Shown: piece by piece, positions 58,421-64,000 of the stretch | How positions within the stretch are numbered: the first letter of the stretch is position 1 | How the letters are laid out: every line of letters begins with the position of its first letter | Source: Sorangium cellulosum So0157-2 | GTDB lineage: Bacteria; Myxococcota_A; Polyangia; Polyangiales; Polyangiaceae | Assembly: GCF_000418325.1 (NCBI RefSeq) | Contig: NC_021658.1 | Coordinates: forward strand, 8,570,001 to 8,634,000 | DNA: 64,000 bases | Reading direction: 5' to 3' | Position numbers and translations under genes: made by a program | Notes under the pieces: model-generated | Database searches by the model: none | What the model was told of the DNA's origin: nothing | The model's input: only the letters and a program-made list of their open reading frames with translations

Positions 58421-59713
58421 ATGCCGGCGGCGCTCTCGGCCCGCGTGTCCGACACCCAGGCCAACCAAAGCTTCGAAGCTTCGTTCGAGCGCTTCCCTGT
58501 CCGGATCGGCAGGAACCAGCTGAACGACCTTCACATCGACCGGCCGTACATCTCCCAGTTCCATGCGGCGGTGGACGTGCGCGATCGCCGGATTCTCGTC
58601 CGCGACCTCGGCTCGACCAACGGGACGATGTTCGCCGGGCACCGGCTGGCGCGCGACACCTCGGTGGACGTGAGCGGCCAGCCGGAGATCACGATCGGCC
58701 CGATCCAGATCCGGCTGGCGATCGTCGAGGCGCCGCTGAAATCGGAGAGCCCGAGCGACGGCACGCTGCTCGGCACGGGCGGCGAGAACCTCTCCGCGCT
58801 GCTCCACCCGCAGAAGCGCGCCGCGCCCGGCGGCGAGGACCCGTACCTGCGCCAGGTGGTGCCGTACCTGGAGGCGTACCGGACCGCGTGGGCCGCGGTG
58901 TACCGGATGATCTGGGATCACCTCGCGCGCCTCCCGCCCGACGCGCGCCAGAGCTACCTGCGCCGGCTGGGCGAGGAGCACCCGAGCGTGCTCGCGGAGC
59001 GCGATTTCCAGAAGATCTCCCAGTACTACGGCGTGGACTACCGCACGCTCGGCGAGCTGGCGCCGGCGAACGCCGCGTTCGCCGCGCTGTCCGAGCTGGC
59101 GGGCGCCCTCGCGCCCGGCGCGAAGCCCCCGGACGACGTGGCGGGCATCGTCAACTTCGCGCGGCGGCTCCGCGACACGATGGACGTCTTCCTGAAGTGC
59201 TTCGTGAGCTTGCGCGACGGCTACCAGGAGTTCGAGGCCGAGGTGCTGGCCCGCGATCGCACTGCGGAGACGGACAAGGTCGCGAACGCGAAGGACGCGA
59301 AGGAGCTCGGCACGGTCCTGCTCACGCCGGTCGGCGGGCCGGAGGCCGCGCGGCACCTCCACGAGATCTTCGTCGATGTCATGAGCCACCAGATCGCGCT
59401 CCTGAACGGCGTGATGGGGGGCGTGAGGTCGCTGCTCGTGAAGCTCGCGCCGAAGACGCTCGAAGAGAAGCTCGAGCGAGAAGGCAAGAAAGGCGGGCTG
59501 TTCTCCAGCAAGTACGAGGAGCTCTGGAAGCTCTACGAGCGCCGCCACGGCGACTACTCGGGGGAGGACAAGGAGACGTTTAGGGAAATATTTGGCGAGC
59601 AGTTCTCTCGGGCGTACGCTGCGACCGCCGGAGAGGACTACGGGTCATCCGGCGAGTCGGGAGGCAGGAGCATCGTCCGCTTCCCCGTCTCTGGGAATTC
59701 GAACAAACGGTAG
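58421..59713 (+). CDS. Type VI secretion FHA-domain protein (TagH/Fha type)
   Basis: A 430-residue protein. Residues 22-100 are an FHA domain with all key positions: VRIGRNQLNDLHID, ISQFHAAV and DLGSTNGTMFAG, which bind phosphothreonine. The C-terminal 270 residues match the domain of type VI-associated FHA proteins (LPPDARQSYLRRLGEEHPSV, then KTLEEKLEREGKKGGLFSSKYEELWKLYERRH and FGEQFSRAYAA). In threonine-phosphorylation pathways the FHA protein is phosphorylated by PpkA and triggers sheath assembly, while TagF opposes it. No PpkA/PppA pair is in the window. It is the first gene of the plus arm, divergent from the transglycosylase. Confidence 0.9.
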   Translation: MPAALSARVSDTQANQSFEASFERFPVRIGRNQLNDLHIDRPYISQFHAAVDVRDRRILVRDLGSTNGTMFAGHRLARDTSVDVSGQPEITIGPIQIRLAIVEAPLKSESPSDGTLLGTGGENLSALLHPQKRAAPGGEDPYLRQVVPYLEAYRTAWAAVYRMIWDHLARLPPDARQSYLRRLGEEHPSVLAERDFQKISQYYGVDYRTLGELAPANAAFAALSELAGALAPGAKPPDDVAGIVNFARRLRDTMDVFLKCFVSLRDGYQEFEAEVLARDRTAETDKVANAKDAKELGTVLLTPVGGPEAARHLHEIFVDVMSHQIALLNGVMGGVRSLLVKLAPKTLEEKLEREGKKGGLFSSKYEELWKLYERRHGDYSGEDKETFREIFGEQFSRAYAATAGEDYGSSGESGGRSIVRFPVSGNSNKR

Positions 59714-59803
59714 CGCCCCAAAACGGCGGGGCTTCGCGCGGCGCGCCGCGCCTTGAGCTCGCCGCCCTTCTCCGGTGGCGCGGCCGAACGCGAGGCGCCG
59801 TTC

Positions 59804-60499
59804 ATGCGAATCAGGGAGAAAGTCGTAGCAGCAGGTTGTCTTTCGGTCGCCGCGTGCCTCCTCGCCCCGGGCGAGGCGGCTGCGCAGACGACGACGGTCC
59901 AGCGTGATGCGGGCTGGGGCACGGTCTCGGACGTGAGCCTCGTGCTGGGAACCTCGGTCGTCTTCCTGATGCCGCGCGTTTATTACAGCGATCCCGAGGC
60001 CACGGTGGGCTGGAAGGGGCGCTGGCATTTCTCGGTCCTGGCGCCCGCGATGACGCTGACGGCGCTGACGCTGCTCGTGGACCTGCCGATCAAGGACGCG
60101 ATCGAGTCGACGCGCCCCGGATGCGGGATCGATGAGACGAAGGCGGCCGTGTCCGGCTCGGGCTGCGAGTCCTTCGGCGGTCCGTCGACGCATGCGTTCG
60201 CCTCGTGGGGTGCGACGGGCGCGGGCACGGGCATCTTCCTGGTCGACACGTTCCGGTACTCGTCGGGTCGCTTCAACGCCGGCGGTTTCATCGGCAACGT
60301 CGCCTTCCCCCTCACCGCCTCGGTCGTGACCACGATCGCACGCAGCGTCGCCCCGGAAGGCACGCGGCCGTACGAGAACGCCGGTCAGATCGCGATCGGC
60401 GGCGTCACCGGCTTCCTGAGCGGCCTCGCCGTCGGCACCGCCTACGCGATGTTCCAGCGTCCGAACTGCGGTTACGGCAACGCGCTGTTCTGCTGGTAG
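59804..60499 (+). CDS. Membrane protein, possibly PAP2-like
   Basis: A 231-residue protein with a signal peptide (KVVAAGCLSVAACLLAPGEAAAQ) and four to five hydrophobic segments. STRPGCGID, GGPSTHAFASWGATGAG and GTRPYENAGQIAIGGVTG are arranged like the three motifs of PAP2 acid phosphatases (RP, PSGH, R-H-D), but the first Lys, the Gly of PSGH and the final His/Asp pattern are not clearly conserved, so activity is doubtful. GAGGC lies before the ATG at 59804. It lies 90 bases after the FHA gene on the same strand and could be cotranscribed. Confidence 0.7.
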   Translation: MRIREKVVAAGCLSVAACLLAPGEAAAQTTTVQRDAGWGTVSDVSLVLGTSVVFLMPRVYYSDPEATVGWKGRWHFSVLAPAMTLTALTLLVDLPIKDAIESTRPGCGIDETKAAVSGSGCESFGGPSTHAFASWGATGAGTGIFLVDTFRYSSGRFNAGGFIGNVAFPLTASVVTTIARSVAPEGTRPYENAGQIAIGGVTGFLSGLAVGTAYAMFQRPNCGYGNALFCW

Positions 60500-60510
60500 C
60501 CGCCGCAGCT

Positions 60511-60535
60511 CGCCGGCGAGCCCCCCTCGCCGGCG
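60511..60535. terminator. Hairpin between convergent genes
   Basis: A perfect 10-bp stem, CGCCGGCGAG / CTCGCCGGCG, with a loop of five C, begins 12 bases after the stop at 60499. It separates this gene from the convergent lipoprotein gene ending at 60717. The remaining 180 bases of the gap show no gene. Confidence 0.6.
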
Positions 60536-60716
60536 CGCCTTCCGTGCCGACGGGCGTCTCTCCCCGTCACGACGGCAATTTTCCTCTCTGGCCGTTCTCC
60601 GAGCAGACCCACGCGCGGCTCGTCCGCGCCCTGCGCGTGCGAGCCGCGCGTCCTGCGAGCTCGGCGGGCCACCGCCCGCCCCCCCCGGCGCTCCCCCGAG
60701 CGCCGCCGCTGCAGTT

Positions 60717-61634
60717 CTAGTCCTGTCCGACGACGCGCTCCCAGAGCGGATCGTTCGACGAGAAGAGCGTATCCCGCTCCACCCGGAGGAACCGCTGGAA
60801 CTCGACGCGGCGGAGCTCGCGATCGCTGTCGCGGTTGCCGTCGTCGTACTTCACGATCTTCACGCGCACCTGCTCGAGCAGCTGGATGCCGTTCGGTTTG
60901 TAGGACACGTCGGTGCGCAGCACGTAGCGCGCGTAGAGCCCGCGTTCGGTGACGGAGGGCACCACGGCGGTCCGTTCCAGGTCGACGGAGGCCGCCTCGA
61001 TCAGGCGTCCTCGTCGCGCCAGGTAGAAGTGGGCCCGTTGCCGGCAGTCGTCGGGATCCGGGCAGCTCTTCGTCTCGGCGACGACGAGGTTGTCGTTGCC
61101 GAGGCGCACCGGGGACAGCTTGGTCCCCTTGGCGGGCGCGCGGAAGCTGCCGACGCCGTAGACGTCGGCCCGGTCGCCCGCCGCGCGCACGAGCGCCACG
61201 ACGCCGCCCTCGTCGCCGTTCTCGAACTTGAGGACGCGCACCCAGATGGCGCGCAGCCCTTCTGGGCCCGAGCGGATCTCGACCTCGTCCGGATCGATCT
61301 TGCGCGGCCAGCCGGATTTGGAGACGCCGCCGCGCAGCGTCTCGTTGGCGAACACGTAGTGCCCGGTGCAGTCGACGTCGGTCGGCCCGAGCCCGCGCTC
61401 CTCGTTGTAAGCGGGGACGACGATCCCCAGCCACTGGTCGTGATCGAGGGTGCGGACGGCCGCCTTGTTGCCCGCCGCGCGCCGCGCGGGCGGAAGCTGG
61501 GTCGTGCAGACCGGAATCGGGTTCTGCTTGCGTGTCTGCAGCTCGCCGTGCGGCTGCTCGGGGTACGCTCCGCAGCCCGCGAGGGCGGCGGCGAGCCCCA
61601 GGCCGGCGACGGAGCCGAAGCGAACGATGTTCAC
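60717..61634 (-). CDS. Predicted lipoprotein, unknown function
   Basis: A 305-residue exported protein. The signal peptide ends in ALAGC at Cys21. The mature part is beta-rich with HDQWLGIVVPAYNEERGLGP, CTGHYVFANETLRGG, SCPDPDDCRQRAHFYLARRG and a C-terminal RFLRVERDTLFSSNDPLWERVVG. Four Cys after the lipid site suggest two disulfides. No known domain was recognised. It stands in opposite orientation inside the secretion locus, flanked by a terminator hairpin on one side and a large palindrome on the other, so it may be a periplasmic accessory or an unrelated insertion. Confidence 0.75.
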   Translation of the reverse strand: MNIVRFGSVAGLGLAAALAGCGAYPEQPHGELQTRKQNPIPVCTTQLPPARRAAGNKAAVRTLDHDQWLGIVVPAYNEERGLGPTDVDCTGHYVFANETLRGGVSKSGWPRKIDPDEVEIRSGPEGLRAIWVRVLKFENGDEGGVVALVRAAGDRADVYGVGSFRAPAKGTKLSPVRLGNDNLVVAETKSCPDPDDCRQRAHFYLARRGRLIEAASVDLERTAVVPSVTERGLYARYVLRTDVSYKPNGIQLLEQVRVKIVKYDDGNRDSDRELRRVEFQRFLRVERDTLFSSNDPLWERVVGQD

Positions 61635-61700
61635 GCGTCCTTCGTATCATGCAAGGCGTCGCCGAGGCGAGTTCGCGACCGAACGCCCTGGCCGGCCACG

Positions 61701-61746
61701 CTGGCCGGCCAACAGGGCTGGCCGGCCAGCCCTGTTGGCCGGCCAG
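61701..61746. repeat. 46-bp perfect palindrome
   Basis: Bases 61701-61746 equal their own reverse complement over the full 46 bases. The centre is GGCCGGCC, flanked by the arms CAACAGGGCTG-type and two more GGCCGGCC blocks; a further copy of TGGCCGGCCA lies at 61688-61697. The element sits upstream of the lipoprotein gene (61634) and 390 bases before hcp. A symmetrical protein-binding site or cruciform is possible. Confidence 0.9.
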
Positions 61747-62136
61747 GCCACCTCGTTCTCCATGTCGGCGGTCGTGCCCACCGTCGGATCGAGCCGTTGC
61801 GCCGCGCATCGTCACGCCGCCCACAACCTCCGCAACGGGCTCGACACACGAGCGCCGCCCTATCGAAGCGGTGGCCCAGCGGACGGAATATTGCGGCCAT
61901 CGAGGACATCGAGAACCAAGAAACCTGCAAGCGCCGGCTGCCCTGGGACACAAAAGTCTTGACGCTCCCATATAGGGAGTTACCTTCTGGGCTCCCTGGG
62001 ATGAACAGGGATAGAGATACGATGAGAGTCGTATCTCTCAGGCTCTTACTCCCGATGGGACGAACCGTCTGCCAGCGCGCAATGGGGCGTAGACTGAGCC
62101 CAGGCGGCGAGACCTTGAAGGAAGAGGCAATTGACC
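61747..62136. promoter_or_regulatory. Leader and promoter region of the hcp operon
   Basis: 390 bases without a supported gene. The second half is clearly poorer in GC than its surroundings. It contains CTCCC-ATATA-GGGAG at 61965-61979 and, at 62013-62038, a perfect 10-bp inverted repeat. The promoter of the hcp-tssE-tssF arm should be here. No sigma-54 element was recognised. Confidence 0.5.
62013..62038 (+). promoter_or_regulatory. 10-bp inverted repeat in the hcp leader
   Basis: AGAGATACGA and TCGTATCTCT are perfect inverted copies around the 6-base loop TGAGAG, about 100 bases upstream of the hcp start. The AT-rich composition stands out. It may be an operator or a leader hairpin that stabilises the mRNA. 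Confidence 0.6.
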
Positions 62137-62640
62137 ATGGCGTTGCAAGCTCATCTCACCTTGGAGGGTGTTACGCAGGGCCCGATTCACGGCTCGGTCA
62201 CCCAGGCTAAGCGCGAGAACACGATCGCCGTCATCTCCGTGCAGCATCAGGTCGTGAGCCCGCGCGATCCGGCGACCGGGTTGCCCAGCGGCAAGCGGCA
62301 GCACAAGCCCTTCGTGATCACGAAGGAGCTCGATAAGGCGACCCCGCTCCTCTACAACGCCCTGGTCAACAACGAGAGCATCAAGACGTGGGAGCTCAAG
62401 TTCTACACGCCGGGCGCCAAGGCGATCAACAACGACGGTAAGGAGAAGAACCACTACTCCGTCAAGCTCACGAACGCGACGGTCGCGAGCATCGACTTCC
62501 ACATGGAGAACACCCGGCGGGACGCGCAGACGCCGGAGTACGAGAAGGTCGCCTTCACGTACCAGAAGATCGAGTGGTCGTACGACGACGGCAGCGGCGC
62601 CCGCCAGGCGGACGACGACTGGGAGACGCCGAACCAGTAG
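62137..62640 (+). CDS. hcp: Type VI secretion tube protein Hcp (first copy)
   Basis: A 167-residue Hcp/TssD protein. Family blocks are GPIHGSVTQAKRENTIAVISVQHQV, RQHKPFVITKELDKATPLLYNALV, NHYSVKLTNATVASIDFHM and VAFTYQKIEWSYDDG. Hcp hexamers form the inner tube and carry effectors out. The ATG at 62137 follows AGGAAGAGG; a TTG two codons upstream is in frame but less likely. A very stable hairpin follows the stop, before the second copy. The good ribosome-binding site suggests high expression. Confidence 0.96.
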   Translation: MALQAHLTLEGVTQGPIHGSVTQAKRENTIAVISVQHQVVSPRDPATGLPSGKRQHKPFVITKELDKATPLLYNALVNNESIKTWELKFYTPGAKAINNDGKEKNHYSVKLTNATVASIDFHMENTRRDAQTPEYEKVAFTYQKIEWSYDDGSGARQADDDWETPNQ

Positions 62641-62671
62641 CCCCTAGCCTCCGGCTTCGGGTCTCGTCGCG

Positions 62672-62695
62672 CCGGGCGGCCTTCGGGTCGCCCGG
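62672..62695 (+). terminator. UUCG-capped hairpin between the two hcp genes
   Basis: A 10-bp stem (CCGGGCGGCC with GGTCGCCCGG, one G-U pair) closes on the tetraloop TTCG, one of the most stable RNA loops. It begins 31 bases after the first hcp stop. As an attenuator or 3'-end stabiliser it could raise the first Hcp relative to the genes downstream. Confidence 0.65.
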
Positions 62696-62784
62696 TCGCG
62701 TTTGTGGTCCTGGAGATCGAGCCGGCCGGGAGGTCGCTCGAATTCAGGCATGGCGATACGGCGTCCTCGGATCAGAATGTTGGC

Positions 62785-63270
62785 ATGCCCCTCAACGCCT
62801 ACCTCAGACTCGTCGGCGCAAAGCAAGGGGAAGTCAGGGGTTCCGTCACCCAGAAGGGGCGAGAAGGTAGCATCCTGGTCACTGAGGTGTTCCACTCGCT
62901 GGTGGGACCGCGTGACCCGGTGACCGGCCGCCCGACGGGCAAGCGGATGCACAAGCCCTTCATCGTCACGAAGGACCTCGACCGGTCCACCCCGCTCCTC
63001 CTCAGCATGCTCAGCCACAACGAGAGCATCCCCCGCTGGGAGCTCCAGTTCTACCGGTCGGTCGCGATCGGCATCGAGAAGCCGGTCTTCACGGTCCAGC
63101 TCACGAACGCGACCATCTCGAGCATCCAGTTCCACATGCTCAACGTGCGGCACCCGTCGCAAGCGCGCGTGCCCGAGCAGGAGGAGGTCGCGTTCACGTA
63201 CCAGAAGGTGCTCTGGATCTGGAACGACGGCGGCCTCTCGGCCGAGGACGACTGGCTCACCCCGCGCTGA
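62785..63270 (+). CDS. Type VI secretion Hcp family protein (second copy)
   Basis: A 161-residue Hcp homologue: VRGSVTQKGREGSILVTEVFHSLVGPRDP, KRMHKPFIVTKDLDRSTPLLL, FTVQLTNATISSIQFHM and VAFTYQKVLWIWNDGG align block by block with the first copy but differ at many positions, so the duplication is old. A second Hcp may form a separate tube, cap the first, or carry different cargo. The ATG at 62785 starts the family N-terminus MPLNAYLRLVG; the ribosome-binding site is weak compared with the first copy, consistent with lower expression. Confidence 0.92.
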   Translation: MPLNAYLRLVGAKQGEVRGSVTQKGREGSILVTEVFHSLVGPRDPVTGRPTGKRMHKPFIVTKDLDRSTPLLLSMLSHNESIPRWELQFYRSVAIGIEKPVFTVQLTNATISSIQFHMLNVRHPSQARVPEQEEVAFTYQKVLWIWNDGGLSAEDDWLTPR

Positions 63271-63317
63271 AACGCCGGGCTTCCGCTCGAGGCGCGAGCT
63301 GAGCTACGATCCGCGCC

Positions 63318-63740
63318 GTGGCCGGCCCATCGCTCCTCACCCGCATCCAGCACGCGGCCGACCCGCACTCGACGGAGCGGCACACCTACCGGGATCACGA
63401 CCTCGAGTCGGCCATCCTGACGCACCTCGGGCACATGCTGAACACCCGCCAGGGCAGCTCGCTGACCTGCCCGGACTACGGCCTCATGGAGGTCTCCGAG
63501 GTGCTGCACGAGTTCCCCGAGGCGATCGGCCTGGTGCAGCGCTCGCTCAAGAACTGCATCCAGGCCTACGAGCCGCGGCTGAAGAACGTGCAGGTCCGGC
63601 ACGTGCGCAACGACTCGGTGCTGCAGTCGATGATCCTCGAGTTCGAGATCACCGCGCAGATCCAGTTCCCCGACGGCCGGCGCCAGGCGCTTCGGCTCGG
63701 CGCCGCGGTGGACCAGAGCGGCAACGTCCGGATGACGTAG
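63318..63740 (+). CDS. tssE: Type VI secretion baseplate protein TssE (gp25-like)
   Basis: A 140-residue gp25-like protein: LESAILTHLGHMLNTRQGSSLTCPDYGLMEV contains the conserved NTRxGxS and P-YG-P/M region, and VRNDSVLQSMILEFEITAQIQF is the following strand pair. TssE joins the TssF/TssG wedges and starts sheath assembly. The start is GTG at 63318, 47 bases after the second hcp. The order hcp-hcp-tssE-tssF agrees with secretion clusters in other proteobacteria. Confidence 0.94.
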   Translation: MAGPSLLTRIQHAADPHSTERHTYRDHDLESAILTHLGHMLNTRQGSSLTCPDYGLMEVSEVLHEFPEAIGLVQRSLKNCIQAYEPRLKNVQVRHVRNDSVLQSMILEFEITAQIQFPDGRRQALRLGAAVDQSGNVRMT

Positions 63741-63813
63741 CTTCTGTCCGGCGGCCGAGCTCACGGCGGTTGACACGCTTCGGCCCAGGCGGTCGACTGG
63801 CGGTGGCGAGAGG

Positions 63814-64000
63814 ATGTTCAACAAGTACTACCAGGACGAGCTCACCTACCTGAGGGACCTGGGGCGGGAGTTCGCCGCGGCCTACCCCGGGATCGCGCCC
63901 ATGCTCGCGGAGCGCGGCGGCGACCCGGACGTCGAGCGCCTGCTCGAGGGCGTCGCCTTCCTGACGGGCAAGATCCGCCAGAAGCTCGACGACGAGCTCC
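63814..64000 (+). CDS. tssF: Type VI secretion baseplate protein TssF, 5' part
   Basis: The visible 62 residues start FNKYYQDELTYLRDLGREFAAAYP and continue MLAERGGDPDVERLLEGVAFLTGKIRQKLDDEL, the N-terminal signature of TssF/VasA/ImpG. The rest lies beyond the window. TssF forms the wedge with TssG. It starts 73 bases after the tssE stop, with GCGAGAGG directly before the ATG. Confidence 0.95.
   Translation, partial: MFNKYYQDELTYLRDLGREFAAAYPGIAPMLAERGGDPDVERLLEGVAFLTGKIRQKLDDEL

Overview
The window reads as chromosomal DNA of a high-GC myxobacterium, most likely of the Sorangium/Polyangium type. Evidence for this: very strong G/C bias at third codon positions, so that many antisense frames stay open; numerous lipoproteins; Cys/Asp-rich MopE-like calcium-binding repeats; a C-terminal MYXO-CTERM-like sorting tail; a giant kinase-STAND-WD40 protein; and a type VI secretion locus with an FHA protein. 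This assignment is inferred from gene content, not from a marker gene. No rRNA, tRNA, CRISPR array, intact insertion sequence or replication origin was seen.

Layout. 1-10.5 kb is mixed accessory DNA: the 3' part of a hybrid histidine kinase, an alpha/beta hydrolase, a three-gene translationally coupled operon of two unknown proteins and an NhaD/ArsB-like transporter, two lipoproteins, a TetR repressor facing the wreck of a monooxygenase joined to a frameshifted methyltransferase, and a PAS-STAS protein. 10.5-20 kb holds secreted lipoproteins (one with four MopE-like repeats), a beta-class glutathione S-transferase with a divergent LysR regulator, a YCII-like protein, argC facing an M20 peptidase, a dicarboxylate/amino-acid symporter, a glycine-zipper peptide and a truncated haemoglobin. 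20.2-26.4 kb is one 2044-residue gene: pseudokinase, active kinase, STAND NTPase, membrane helix and 18 WD40 blades, three of them identical at DNA level. 26.5-33.5 kb holds a small serine hydrolase, a Doc-type antitoxin with a decayed toxin, unknown proteins, a PD-(D/E)XK-like protein, an SDR/QueA-like pair with a divergent XRE-cupin regulator, and a MYXO-CTERM protein.

33.6-40.2 kb (minus strand) is a tightly packed five-gene operon for galactose and galactofuranose: glycosyltransferase, UDP-galactopyranose mutase, GH2 glycosidase, galactokinase and GH1-like glycosidase. After a LOG-family nucleosidase, 41.5-64 kb is a type VI secretion locus in two divergent arms. The minus arm runs LysM-transglycosylase, tssH, tssJ, tssK, tssL, tssM, tagF, tssA, tssB, tssC. 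The plus arm starts with an FHA protein and continues after two unrelated-looking envelope genes with two hcp genes, tssE and the start of tssF. tssG, vgrG and PAAR genes are not in the window and probably lie beyond its right end.

The most notable structures are a perfect 21-bp hairpin that hides the start of the transporter gene at 3.5 kb, a 56-bp inverted repeat between tagF and tssM, a 46-bp perfect palindrome at 61.7 kb, a UUCG-capped hairpin between the two hcp genes, and the pseudokinase-kinase-STAND-WD40 protein with freshly amplified repeats.
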